Below are positions 7,656 to 15,498 of a stretch of 51,613 nucleotides of DNA, in pieces (the stretch's first letter is position 1; each line of letters opens with the position of its first letter). The notes under the pieces are model-generated. The model did no database searches and was not told where the DNA came from. It worked only from the letters and a program-made list of their open reading frames with translations. Source of the DNA: Eubacteriales bacterium OttesenSCG-928-N13. GTDB lineage: Bacteria; Bacillota; Clostridia; Christensenellales; Aristaeellaceae. The DNA lies in assembly GCA_030265545.1 (NCBI GenBank), contig JAJDGF010000001.1, forward strand, positions 1 to 51,613, written 5' to 3'. The position numbers were made by a program, and so were the translations under genes.

Positions 7656-8014
7656 GTTTCTGCCCTCCCAATATGGTCTTGTGTTGTGTCTTGCATCGCG
7701 CCGATCCGTCGCTTCCAGAACGCGGATTTGTACTCATCCGTAGCGCGACCGGTCTTGGACTTGCCATCAAGGGTCTGGGGTTTGTCCGTCAGTGGTTTGC
7801 CGGTGGGCTGATCCAGCTCGCGGTCAATTGCGGCCTGACGCTCAAGGCGCTCGACCTCTTTACCGAGATTGACGACATCGGTCTCCATTTTGTCGTAGGT
7901 CGCCGCATCCTCAGCAGAAAGGGTGCCATCTTGAGCACGCTTGGTATCCAGAAAAGCCTTGGCAGCGTCCCATGCTTTTGCGCGCTTTTCGCGCAGGGCA
8001 AGAATCTGATTCAT
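7520..8014 (-). pseudogene. Major capsid protein, N-terminal stub (truncated by deletion)
   Basis: The first 106 or so codons encode the N-terminal scaffold-like coiled coil of an HK97-type major capsid protein (MNQILALREKRAKAWDAAKA, DAATYDKMETDVVNLGKEV) and the start of the mature region (DEYKSAFWKRR). After about 7690 the frame runs into unrelated sequence, including the ribosome site and opening of the tail gene, and stops at 7520. About 300 residues of capsid fold are missing. The ClpP-like protease gene is just upstream, as expected for this phage type. The joint marks a large internal deletion of the morphogenesis region. Confidence 0.8.
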
Positions 8015-8030
8015 AAGAAATTCCTCCTCG

Positions 8031-8723
8031 TTATTTGATCAGCGACAGCCTTTTCTCAAGGTCAGCCGCTTTCACTCGGTTGTCGGGTTCGGGTATTCGG
8101 GCTTTCAGCTTATCCAGCAGGGAATTCGTGACGGCTCTGCGGGAGAAAGTAAAGCTGTTCTCCGGAGATTCGGCGTTCGGAGTATCAGCGAACATGATCT
8201 CGTCGCAAAAGCCCAGCTCCTTGGCCTTATTGGCGTTCATCCACGTTTCCGCGTCCATCAGGTGGCTAAGTCGGGCGCGGGAGAGGCCGGTCTTGATCTC
8301 GTAGGCATTGATGATGCTTTCCTTGACCTCATCCAATAGTTGTATGGCCTTGCGCATCTCCTCGCTGTCGCCCATCGCAATCGTAAGCGGGTTATGGATC
8401 ATCATGAGACTGGTCGGCGACATGCAAACCTTCGTGCCCGCCATGGCGATCACGCTGGCGGCAGAGGCGGCGAGGCCGTCCACCTTTACGGTGACATCGC
8501 CGGGATAGTCCATGAGCATGTTGTAGATCTGCGCCGCTGAGATGCAATCGCCACCTGGGCTATTAATCCAGACGGTCACAGCACCCGTTCCGGCCATTAG
8601 ATCGGATTTGAACAGCGCGGGCGTGACATCATCGTCGAACCAACTTTCCTCGGCAATGGCTCCCTCAAGGCGCAAGACACGGTTTTCATCGGCATCTCGT
8701 GCCCAGTTCCAGAATTTCTTCAT
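8031..8723 (-). CDS. Phage head maturation protease, ClpP-like
   Basis: A 230-residue member of the ClpP/crotonase-fold prohead proteases. WINSPGGD is at 52-59, the nucleophile Ser87 lies in GLAASAAS and the catalytic His110 in MMIHNP. It would cut the capsid scaffold during head assembly. Its ATG overlaps the portal stop by four bases, so translation is probably coupled, and the capsid stub follows 17 bases downstream. The order portal-protease-capsid is standard for HK97-type phages. The active site looks intact even though its substrate is truncated. Confidence 0.92.
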   Translation of the reverse strand: MKKFWNWARDADENRVLRLEGAIAEESWFDDDVTPALFKSDLMAGTGAVTVWINSPGGDCISAAQIYNMLMDYPGDVTVKVDGLAASAASVIAMAGTKVCMSPTSLMMIHNPLTIAMGDSEEMRKAIQLLDEVKESIINAYEIKTGLSRARLSHLMDAETWMNANKAKELGFCDEIMFADTPNAESPENSFTFSRRAVTNSLLDKLKARIPEPDNRVKAADLEKRLSLIK

Positions 8724-9928
8724 TCGGTTTCCTCCTTTTTAGCATCGGTGATGCGAATCATATTGCCATTGACCAGATAGGCGTTGCCGCCCTCCGCGTG
8801 CGGGATCGGGTTCTGGTTTTCCAGCTCCCGGATGTCATTGGCGCTCATCCAACCATTTTGGCGGGCAATGGCATAGCCCTCCATGCGCTCCTTGTACGCG
8901 CCACGCATCAGGCCGTCCATATTGAAGCGCACAAAAAAACGACTCTTTTCAGAGTCGCTGAACAGGGCGCGGTTGATGGATTGCTCGATGCGCACCACCC
9001 AAGGACGAATGGTATGCACAGCGAACGAAATCCCCTGATGCTCGATATTGCTAAAAGTAGCGTGTTCCAGATCGCCCACCAGATGCGGGGGCACACGGAA
9101 AATACGACAGATTTCCGACACCTGAAACTTGCGCGTTTCGAGGAACTGTGCCTCGTTGTTCGGTATGGAAATGCGCTCGAAGTGCATTCCTTCCTCCAAA
9201 ATGGCAGTGCGTCCGGCGTTACCGGAGCCGCCATAGGCAGCGTTCCAGCTCTCGCGCAGCGCTTTGGGATTCTTGACGGTGTTCGGATGTGTGAGCACAC
9301 CGCTGGGCGTTGCGCCATTCCCAAAGAACTTACTCCCGAATTCCTCCGCTGCGATGCCAAGGCCGATGGCGTTTCGCTCAAGGGCAATCGGGCTGTAGCC
9401 CACAATGCCATCAAAGCCGAGTCCGGGGATGTGCAGCACTTCCTCCGGGTCGAGCTTCACGCGCTTGCCGTCACTGGTCGCATAGGTGTATGTCAGCTTT
9501 CCCTTGCTGTCGCGGTCAACCTCCATGTTCTCAGGCATCAGCGGATACAGGCCGACGATGCTATTTCGCCCGGTGCGGACGATCTGACAATAGAAATTGC
9601 CCCATAGGAGCAGGTGGGTCAGCATCAGCTCGCGCAATATGAACGAGGTCATTTCGGGGTTGGGTTCGTCGTGTAGAATGCGGTACAGCGGATGCTCTGC
9701 TGCCCGTTGGCTTCCAGCTTCTGTGGCTTCATAGACGTGCAGCGGAAGGCTGGCGACCGTCTCAGCGATTACGCGCACACAGGCATAAACCGTTGAAACC
9801 TGAACCGCTGAGCGCACCGTGACTGATTTGCCAGAGACACTTGAACCGAAGTAGAATGACGGCGCAGAGCTGACCATGTTTCGAGGTTTATCCCTCGATT
9901 TGAATAATCCGATGAGTGGGTTTTTCAT
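8720..9928 (-). CDS. Phage portal protein, HK97 family
   Basis: A protein of about 402 residues forming the dodecameric DNA entry channel at one capsid vertex. Family hallmarks include STVYACVRVIAETVASLPLH near residue 45-65, the LLLWGNFYCQIVR segment at about 107-119 and RIFRVPPHLVGDL in the C-terminal half. I prefer the ATG at 9928 because GGGAGG lies just before it; an upstream in-frame ATG would add 21 unrelated residues. It overlaps the protease gene. No terminase gene is found upstream; a Phd-Doc pair occupies that place. Confidence 0.93.
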   Translation of the reverse strand: MKNPLIGLFKSRDKPRNMVSSAPSFYFGSSVSGKSVTVRSAVQVSTVYACVRVIAETVASLPLHVYEATEAGSQRAAEHPLYRILHDEPNPEMTSFILRELMLTHLLLWGNFYCQIVRTGRNSIVGLYPLMPENMEVDRDSKGKLTYTYATSDGKRVKLDPEEVLHIPGLGFDGIVGYSPIALERNAIGLGIAAEEFGSKFFGNGATPSGVLTHPNTVKNPKALRESWNAAYGGSGNAGRTAILEEGMHFERISIPNNEAQFLETRKFQVSEICRIFRVPPHLVGDLEHATFSNIEHQGISFAVHTIRPWVVRIEQSINRALFSDSEKSRFFVRFNMDGLMRGAYKERMEGYAIARQNGWMSANDIRELENQNPIPHAEGGNAYLVNGNMIRITDAKKEETE

Positions 9929-10000
9929 ATCGCACCTCCCTTCAAAATGGGTATGAAAAAAGCACTCCATCTCTGAAGTGCTTACAGTCAACCAGTATGT

Positions 10001-10378
10001 TTATCTTTCGTGTATAAGCAGCCATTTGAGTAAACCGTTATAATCGATTTCCCCTGCTGCTAGCTTCAATATAGTTCCAGAAAAATCATCCTGCGTAAAC
10101 GCCAGCTCAATCCCATTGAGCATGAGGAACACTAGCATGGCATGCGCACCAATGCGCTTATTTCCATCGATGAACGGATGGTTCATGACCAAGCTAAAGC
10201 AAAGCCTTGCAGCCTTTTGCTGAATGGATGGATACGCTTCCGTTTCAGCAAACCGCGCAAAAGGCGCGGACAATGCAGATTCCAACAAACCATCATCCCG
10301 AAGCCCTTTTGTTCCACCTGTTTCATCGATAAGCTGCTCATGAAGTAAAATGACATGCTGCTTGCTGAGCATTTTCAT
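10001..10378 (-). CDS. doc: Doc toxin (Fic-fold, death-on-curing family)
   Basis: A 125-residue Fic-fold toxin. The active-site loop is HPFIDGNKRIG starting at His67, the Doc form of the Fic motif. In the well-studied P1 Doc this loop lets the protein phosphorylate elongation factor Tu and stop translation; whether this homologue does the same is inference. It overlaps the 3' end of its antitoxin gene by four bases, a typical two-gene operon. It stands between the prophage HNH remnant and the portal gene, where terminase genes would be expected, so it is probably stabilising cargo. Confidence 0.93.
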   Translation of the reverse strand: MKMLSKQHVILLHEQLIDETGGTKGLRDDGLLESALSAPFARFAETEAYPSIQQKAARLCFSLVMNHPFIDGNKRIGAHAMLVFLMLNGIELAFTQDDFSGTILKLAAGEIDYNGLLKWLLIHER

Positions 10379-10617
10379 TTTGCAAGTACCTCATACGCTT
10401 CACGATTCTGCGCAATCAAGCGCGAGGATATGCTTGCAACATCTTCATCTGCCGCCATTTGCATTTGCTCCACCTGACTAAACTCGACCACGAGATATCT
10501 CGGCACATTGTTTTTCAGAATAATAGCAGAGCCCTTCTCATCTACCAAACGGGCTACCTTAGAGAAATTCTGATTCGCTTCCGTAATCGAAACCAAGTTA
10601 TTGGTGTTAATCATCAT
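10375..10617 (-). CDS. phd: Phd/YefM-family antitoxin
   Basis: An antitoxin of about 80 residues. The N-terminal Phd/YefM dimerisation and DNA-binding fold reads ITEANQNFSKVARLVDEKG, and NVPRYLVVEF follows at about 36-45. The C-terminal tail should wrap over the Doc active site. The ATG at 10617 is chosen because GGAG is eight bases upstream; a longer reading from 10653 lacks such support. It precedes and overlaps doc. Such antitoxins usually repress their own promoter as a complex with the toxin. Confidence 0.9.
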   Translation of the reverse strand: MMINTNNLVSITEANQNFSKVARLVDEKGSAIILKNNVPRYLVVEFSQVEQMQMAADEDVASISSRLIAQNREAYEVLAK

Positions 10618-10695
10618 GAAAATCACTCCTTCATCCATAGTATAACCGAACAATAGGATATATTCAACCTATTTCAAGAAATTCACATTGATGAT

Positions 10696-10974
10696 TTACA
10701 ATCCGCTGCCGGTCTTGTGGTCGTGGCACGATTTGCATAGCGGCTGCCAATTGCTTTCATCCCAGAACAGCGTTTCGTCGCCACGGTGCGGTATGATGTG
10801 GTCAACGACGGTGGCCGGGGTCAAGCGTCCCTCGCTACGGCATCTTAAGCACAAGGGATTCTGGCGCAGATAACGAGCGCGGGCGGCACGCCATTTGCCG
10901 TCATACCCGCGCTGGGTAGCATTTTCGCGGGCATAAAGCCCACGATGCTGTTCGCAGTATACATCTGGAGATGG
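10696..10974 (-). pseudogene. Phage HNH endonuclease missing its N terminus
   Basis: The open frame reads EQHRGLYARENATQRGYDGK, then LCLRC, ATVVDHIIPHRGD, WQPLCKSCHDHKTG, and stops at 10696. These are the hallmarks of the small HNH nuclease that sits upstream of terminase genes in many HK97-type phages, with DHIIPH as the active-site strand. The frame closes with a TGA directly upstream of 10974 and there is no start codon, so the first 15-20 residues, including the first cysteine pair, are lost. The break coincides with the start of an oppositely oriented SLOG fragment. Confidence 0.75.
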
Positions 10975-11246
10975 TCAGCCCGTTTGATGCACAGGCTGCC
11001 CGCTGGGATGACGAGTATAGGATGCGGCATGACCGGCTTTTTGCGACGGCGGATATCGTCACCGCCACCGGACACGAGTACACCAACGCTTGCATGTTCC
11101 GCCGCAACAGGTATATGGTCGAAAACGCCGATCTACTACTGGCCGCCTACGACGGGCAGCCGGGCGGAACGGCGATGACATGCGAATACGCGCGGGAAAT
11201 GGGTGTGCCGATTCGGCTGATCATGCCATTGGCTCGCGCTGCTTGA
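10971..11246 (+). pseudogene. SLOG-family (DUF1273/YpsA-like) protein, C-terminal part
   Basis: This 91-codon reading matches the C-terminal half of SLOG-family proteins of mobile elements: PFDAQAARW, RLFATADIV, MFRRNRYMVENADLLLAAYD and GGTAMTCEYA. These proteins have a Rossmann-like fold that may bind nucleotides or modified nucleotides. The N-terminal half is absent. The apparent ATG is internal, has no ribosome site and falls exactly at the junction with the HNH remnant. It is followed by a terminator. It is probably not expressed as a working protein. Confidence 0.7.
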
Positions 11247-11265
11247 ATCATGGTCTATTACAACC

Positions 11266-11310
11266 TAAGCGGCTTCATCATGCTGTTCGCATGCCGCTTA
11301 TGTGTTTTCT
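11266..11310 (+). terminator. Terminator after the SLOG fragment
   Basis: TAAGCGGC and GCCGCTTA form a perfect eight-base-pair stem with a 19-base loop, followed by TGTGTTTTC. Confidence 0.6.
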
Positions 11311-11326
11311 AAGGCCGCGCATCATT

Positions 11327-11863
11327 TTACTCAATCACCTTAGGCAACCCGCGTACAATTTCTACCGTCTGCACAGACACTGCAATCACGGACAGCAGCA
11401 GGTTCAGGATGTACTCCGGGTTGTGATGCTCGTCGCACCACAGATTCGGGTCGTTGACGATGCCACTGTCCTTGTTCGTCCTGATCTGATACCGCTCCAT
11501 AATCCACTCAATCGCACTCCTGCCGTTGACCACATACTCATACGCAGTCGCGGGGACGTTCTCCACGCGGAGATGGTCGTTGAACAGTATCGTGTCCTTC
11601 CGGTCTTTGGCAACCAGATAACCCGTGAAACCGTCCAGGAAGCGTTTGGGATGCCGGGCCTCCCGGCTGGGCTGGTAGTCATAGATCACAATCGGATGCG
11701 CTTCGCAGGCGCCCGTCCGGTACACCCACATTTGAGAGTTGACGCGGTTTTTTTCATCCAGCACATTGACCGGCGTTTCGTCGCTGTGAAGGACGTCCGA
11801 CGCAAGCAGAATCTTGCGCAGATACGCGACCAAGCACCTATCCATCACTATAAATACCCGCAC
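11327..11863 (-). pseudogene. Chimeric ORF: IS66 transposase fragment fused to helicase/restriction-enzyme tail
   Basis: Two unrelated pieces share one frame. Residues about 10-83 are IS66-family transposase (LHSDETPVNVLDE, MWVYRTG, IVIYDYQPSR, RFLDGFTGYL). From about residue 84 (near 11614) the sequence becomes the C terminus of a large DEAD/DEAH helicase or type ISP restriction-like protein (AYEYVVNGRSAIEWIMERYQ, DSGIVNDPN, SVQTVEIVRGLP). Each family normally exceeds 400 residues, so both are fragments. No ribosome site precedes the apparent start. The in-frame join is probably chance, but a fused product is possible. Confidence 0.7.
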
Positions 11864-11876
11864 TTTTTATTTTGTC

Positions 11877-11897
11877 CTTGACATGGGGTACACTTCA
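11877..11897 (-). repeat. IS end, copy 1 (TGAAGTGTACCCC...)
   Basis: On the plus strand TTGACATGGGGTACACTTCA is identical to a copy 494 bases further right, and the match extends a few bases further as TTTTGT. The TG...ACCCC start resembles terminal inverted repeats of IS3/IS150-type elements. The TGA stop of the adjoining transposase fragment is the first three bases of this end, so the end cuts that gene. Confidence 0.6.
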
Positions 11898-12191
11898 ATC
11901 CTCAAAGTTCAAGCCAAGATACCAGCGAAAAGCAATGTTGACTTGTATCTCCCTTTCCAGTTTCCGCTCGCTTTCAATCCCATAGAAATAGCCGAGCAGC
12001 AACATCTTGATCAGTATCACGGGATCAATCGAGCGCCTTCCGCATTCGCTATATAAATGAGCTACCCTCTCATATACAAAGCTCAAGTTCAACGCCGCTT
12101 CCAGCTTGCGCAAAAAATGATCTTGAGGGACTAGCTGCTCAAGCGTAGATAGAATCATTACCTCTTGCGCTGTTGTTCGTCGATCCATCAT
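11895..12191 (-). pseudogene. IS1182-type transposase, N-terminal fragment
   Basis: The first 98 codons of an IS1182-family transposase. Its N-terminal DUF772-like domain shows LEQLVPQDHFLRKLE, VILIKMLLLGYFYGI and FRWYLGLNFED. GAGGTGG precedes the start. The gene should continue for some 350 residues through a DDE nuclease domain, but it ends where an IS-like end begins. It is a dead fragment. Confidence 0.8.
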
Positions 12192-12370
12192 TATTGCCCA
12201 CCTCTTTGGATAGATTCGACGCTCCCATATAAAAATCCTTTTGGTTTTTTGCTGCCATCTTTTTTATTTGTCAACAGGCCCCTCAGCGTTGCCCTATCCT
12301 CAACACCGGCAAAGCGGGTGAAGTATACCACACCTCGTCGCGGACGAACGACCACTAAGCAAATTTTGTA

Positions 12371-12391
12371 CTTGACATGGGGTACACTTCA
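12371..12391 (-). repeat. IS end, copy 2
   Basis: Second, direct copy of the 21-base IS-like end seen at 11877-11897, upstream of the IS1182 fragment. Both copies point the same way, so they are not the two ends of one intact element. The desulfoferrodoxin promoter starts three bases further right. Confidence 0.6.
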
Positions 12392-12393
12392 GT

Positions 12394-12423
12394 TTGACGC
12401 TTACAAACAAATTGTGGTACAAT
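12394..12423 (+). promoter_or_regulatory. Probable promoter of the desulfoferrodoxin gene
   Basis: TTGACG at 12394-12399 and TACAAT at 12418-12423 are separated by 18 bases. The start codon is 54 bases downstream. The -35 element abuts an IS-like end. Confidence 0.6.
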
Positions 12424-12477
12424 AGTAAATAATGATGCTCACTTGTCCGTTATTGGATTCGGAAAGGAAGGATCGAC

Positions 12478-12876
12478 GTGTGCAAGTACCATTTTTATAG
12501 CTGTGCGTTGTGCGGCAACCTCATCATGGGGCAGGCGAACCACAAAGATATTCTGCCCACCTGCTGCTGCGGGCCCATGCAGGATTTGAAATTGGGAAAC
12601 GCCAGTTCTGACGCAGAGCATCACAGGCCCTATGTGCACCTCGAACCTGGATCTGTCCGGATCGAGGTGGGCGAAAAGGTGCACCCGATGGTACCTGATC
12701 ACTACATTGAATGCGTGTTTTTCTTGACCGATCGGCGAGAACACTACAAGAGCTTCCTTCCCGGCGAGTCGGCCGTGGCGGTGTTCCCGTTGCAGCAGGA
12801 GGCGCCCATCGCGGCGTTCGCGCACTGCTCCCGGCACGGGCTGTGGCATGTCGATTTGCCGGCCGAAGACGATTGA
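12478..12876 (+). CDS. Desulfoferrodoxin (superoxide reductase)
   Basis: A 132-residue two-iron superoxide reductase that turns superoxide into peroxide in the cytoplasm of anaerobes without making oxygen. The N-terminal desulforedoxin-like iron site uses Cys9, Cys12 and the CCC at 29-31. The catalytic Fe(His)4Cys centre is complete: His54, His69 (in VHPM), His75 (in HYIE), Cys117 and His120 (in CSRHG). It starts at GTG with AAGGAAGGA upstream, has its own promoter and ends at a strong terminator, so it is monocistronic. It may have arrived with the neighbouring transposon debris, but nothing in its sequence proves this. Confidence 0.93.
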   Translation: MCKYHFYSCALCGNLIMGQANHKDILPTCCCGPMQDLKLGNASSDAEHHRPYVHLEPGSVRIEVGEKVHPMVPDHYIECVFFLTDRREHYKSFLPGESAVAVFPLQQEAPIAAFAHCSRHGLWHVDLPAEDD

Positions 12877-12884
12877 TCCCAGGG

Positions 12885-12928
12885 AGCAAGCCAGCCCGGA
12901 GCCGTATGCGGCTCCGGGCTGGCTTGCT
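12885..12928. terminator. Strong bidirectional terminator
   Basis: A perfect 19-base-pair inverted repeat around a GTATGC loop lies between the convergent desulfoferrodoxin and GH32 genes and would end transcription from both. Its half-site begins AGCAAGCCAGCCCGGAGCC. Confidence 0.9.
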
Positions 12929-12937
12929 ATTGTTCCT

Positions 12938-14305
12938 TCATCCGATCTGGTGTATGCGTACCTGGCCGCTGAACGCGCTGTCGTGCGCCTCCAGCGCAAG
13001 AATCCCGTCCTCGTTGACGGGGTATACACGCGCGGCGTACGCCCATTCGTCGTTGATAAACACCTCTAAGATCGAGTGATCCACAAACGCGCGCAGCCGC
13101 AGCGGGCCTTCATACGCACCAAACCGCCCGAAAATGTCCGATTTGTTCATCTCGCCCAACAGCGAGCTTGCGCCGCGTGCAATGCGAAGTGTCTTGGCAT
13201 TTGGCGAGATGTGGATGCGCGTTGTTTCGCTCAAATCGCGTGCGCCCAGCACATTCAACTGGAACTCGCCCAGGCTGTCTACCTCCACCTCGATCTCGCA
13301 CGCGCCCGAGTGGGTGTCGAACTCGTGCCTTCCCGAGAATGCCTTGAACTTTTTGCTCTCCATGTCGCCGCGCAGCAAGCGCAGCTCGTCCGCCACCCGA
13401 AACGCGAGGCGGTTGTCTGCTGTGAGCGACACCTGGCGAGGCAGTGCGATCGCGCCCTGCCAATCGCCGTCGGTGATGATGTTTCCCCGGTCGTCCTCCC
13501 GCAGCCATGCCCACATGATCCGGCGCCCATCCGGCGCGTCGAACACGTTGGTGGCGCAGTAGCAGCCCCGGTCGATCTCCTCGCCGTGCCGGATGACGTT
13601 CAGCGTGTAGTCCTCGTTCATCGTGCCCACCGCGTAGCGCACGCAATCCTCAAGCTGCGTGTAGATCAGCGCCAGCTTGTCGCCGAACGGGATCACATTG
13701 GGGCACTCGTAGGTGACGCGCACGCCCTCGCTGAAAAACAGGCCCTTGTATGTCCAGTTGCGCATGTCCTCCGAACTGTACAGGTGGATCGCGGCGCGCC
13801 AGCCGTCCAGGTTCCCGGCGATGGCCATCAGCGTCTCGCCCCGGTGGCGGAACACGTATGGATCGCGCCAGTGCGTCAGAAAGCGGCCCTGCGCGCGCTC
13901 TCCCTCGGTGGATAACACTGGGTTTTCGGGGATCTGGGTCCAGGTGCGCATGTCGTGCGTGGTGGCGATCCACTGTTGGGCGCCGTCCACATGGCCGCGA
14001 GGCCCGCTGCCATAGTTGCCGATGCTGGTATAGAATAGCTCCACGCTGCCATGATGCTCATACGCGCACCCGGAAAAGCAGAGGTGCTCGCCGCGCGCCT
14101 TGTCGGGCGTGAGCGCGGGCGCCAGGTGATCCCAGTGCACCAGGTCATGGCTCACCGCGTGACCCCAGTGCAAATTTCCCCACTCCCAGCCCGTGGGGTT
14201 GTACTGGTAAAACAGGTGGTATTGCCCGTCAAAGTAGATGGGCCCGTTGGGGTCGTTGATCCACTGGCTGTTCGGCCGGAAATGATACGATGGTTTGTGC
14301 CGCAT
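12938..14305 (-). CDS. Glycoside hydrolase family 32 (beta-fructosidase)
   Basis: A GH32 enzyme of about 455 residues that hydrolyses beta-fructofuranosides such as sucrose, its phosphate or fructo-oligosaccharides. The nucleophile lies in WINDPNG (Asp18), the RDP transition-state motif is HWRDPYVF and the acid/base lies in YECPNV. The C-terminal beta-sandwich follows (FVDHSILEVFINDEWAYAAR). There is no signal peptide, so it works inside the cell on imported sugar. GGAGG is eight bases before the ATG at 14305. It is the last gene downstream of the ABC importer, after a terminator-like hairpin, so it may be transcribed at a lower level. The exact substrate is not readable from sequence. Confidence 0.93.
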   Translation of the reverse strand: MRHKPSYHFRPNSQWINDPNGPIYFDGQYHLFYQYNPTGWEWGNLHWGHAVSHDLVHWDHLAPALTPDKARGEHLCFSGCAYEHHGSVELFYTSIGNYGSGPRGHVDGAQQWIATTHDMRTWTQIPENPVLSTEGERAQGRFLTHWRDPYVFRHRGETLMAIAGNLDGWRAAIHLYSSEDMRNWTYKGLFFSEGVRVTYECPNVIPFGDKLALIYTQLEDCVRYAVGTMNEDYTLNVIRHGEEIDRGCYCATNVFDAPDGRRIMWAWLREDDRGNIITDGDWQGAIALPRQVSLTADNRLAFRVADELRLLRGDMESKKFKAFSGRHEFDTHSGACEIEVEVDSLGEFQLNVLGARDLSETTRIHISPNAKTLRIARGASSLLGEMNKSDIFGRFGAYEGPLRLRAFVDHSILEVFINDEWAYAARVYPVNEDGILALEAHDSAFSGQVRIHQIG

Positions 14306-14320
14306 GGCGCCTACCTCCAC

Positions 14321-14353
14321 AAAAAAGCGGGGCGAGGGAAGCCCCCGTCCCGC
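14321..14353 (-). terminator. Terminator or attenuator ahead of GH32
   Basis: On the minus strand a 12-base-pair GC-rich stem (10 Watson-Crick pairs, one wobble, one mismatch) is followed by TTTTTTG. It lies between the oxidoreductase and GH32 genes, so it probably reduces read-through. Confidence 0.6.
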
Positions 14354-14364
14354 TCGCTTCTTTG

Positions 14365-15447
14365 TTAGAACCTAGTCTTGATCTTCTTCTCCTGCCCCGA
14401 CTTGGACGACTCATACACGCTCTGGATGATCTCGATCACGTGCGCCTGGCGCGCGATGGAGCAGCCGCCGTCCGCGATGGGCGTGTTGCTCTCGACCGCG
14501 TCCAGGAACGCTTCCACGATGTCCACGTTCAGGTCGCTGGTGTCGGTCTTGATCACGTAGTTGTCACCAAACCCGAGGTATTCGATCGCCTCGCCCTCCA
14601 GCTTCGCGTACGGGGAGAACACCACCACGCGGTGCGCCTCATCACTGAAGTTGATGTAGATTACGCCCTTGGAGCCGTAGATGCGGAAGTCCCAGAAGCA
14701 CACACTCTTGTCGGCCGCGGTGCACCAGTTGGTGCGCAGCGTGGCCTGCATCCCGTTTTCCCAGGACATGATCACCGCGGCGCTGTCCTCCACCGAGGGC
14801 TTGATCGGCTCGCCCTTCAGGCTGACGCGCTCTTTTTGCAGCATCACAGTCTTGCCGTACACGGTATCGACCGGCCCGAACAGGTAGGTAAACATGCTGA
14901 TCGGGTACACGCCCAGATCGGCCAGCACGCCCCACTCGGCCAGCTTCTTGTCAAAGAACCACGGCGCATGCAGCGGGCCCTGGTGCGCAAACACGCCGTC
15001 TGCCGAGTTGACCTCGCCGATCACACCGCTCTGAATCATCTGTTTGACGGTATCCACATGCGGATAGGCGTCGTCCGGCAGCGCCATGAAAATGCCGCCC
15101 GTGCGATTGACCGTTTTGCGGATGCGCTCGGTGTCCTGGGTGTTGGTGCAGATGGGTTTTTCGCACAGCACCTGCTTGCCAGCCTCCAGCGCCTCGATCA
15201 CATACTGCGCATGGGAGGGATGGTATGTGGTCACCACGACCGCCTTCACCGCCGGGTCGTCCAGCAGCTGCTGCCAGCTGTCATACGCCTTCACGCCCAG
15301 TTCCGCAGCGGTCTGATCCATAAATGCACGGTTCATATCGTACAGGCCCACCAGTTCCAACCGATCCTTCAGCTTGGGGTACGAATAGAAATACCGAATG
15401 TGTGCGATGTCTCCGCAGCCCACCTGCGCAATGCCCAGTTTGCTCAT
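14365..15447 (-). CDS. Gfo/Idh/MocA-family oxidoreductase
   Basis: A 360-residue NAD(P)-dependent sugar oxidoreductase. The N-terminal Rossmann fold has the dinucleotide loop QVGCGDIAHIRY and the catalytic CEKP motif at about residues 93-96. The C-terminal domain includes DDAYPHVDTVKQM and GVLADLGVYPISMF. These enzymes oxidise or reduce a sugar hydroxyl, often at C2, C3 or C4. AGGAGG precedes the ATG. It lies between a TIM-barrel isomerase and GH32 in the ABC-importer transcript, and three relatives are in the opposite operon, so successive redox steps on one sugar are likely. Confidence 0.9.
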   Translation of the reverse strand: MSKLGIAQVGCGDIAHIRYFYSYPKLKDRLELVGLYDMNRAFMDQTAAELGVKAYDSWQQLLDDPAVKAVVVTTYHPSHAQYVIEALEAGKQVLCEKPICTNTQDTERIRKTVNRTGGIFMALPDDAYPHVDTVKQMIQSGVIGEVNSADGVFAHQGPLHAPWFFDKKLAEWGVLADLGVYPISMFTYLFGPVDTVYGKTVMLQKERVSLKGEPIKPSVEDSAAVIMSWENGMQATLRTNWCTAADKSVCFWDFRIYGSKGVIYINFSDEAHRVVVFSPYAKLEGEAIEYLGFGDNYVIKTDTSDLNVDIVEAFLDAVESNTPIADGGCSIARQAHVIEIIQSVYESSKSGQEKKIKTRF

Positions 15448-15498
15448 GTTCCATTCCTCCTAGATGTATGTATGATTGCCTTGCGGCGGGCAAATGTG

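Noticed and set aside
12439-13029. A 196-codon minus-strand frame over the desulfoferrodoxin gene
   Set aside because: Opposite strand of a gene with all five iron ligands, and it crosses a strong terminator.
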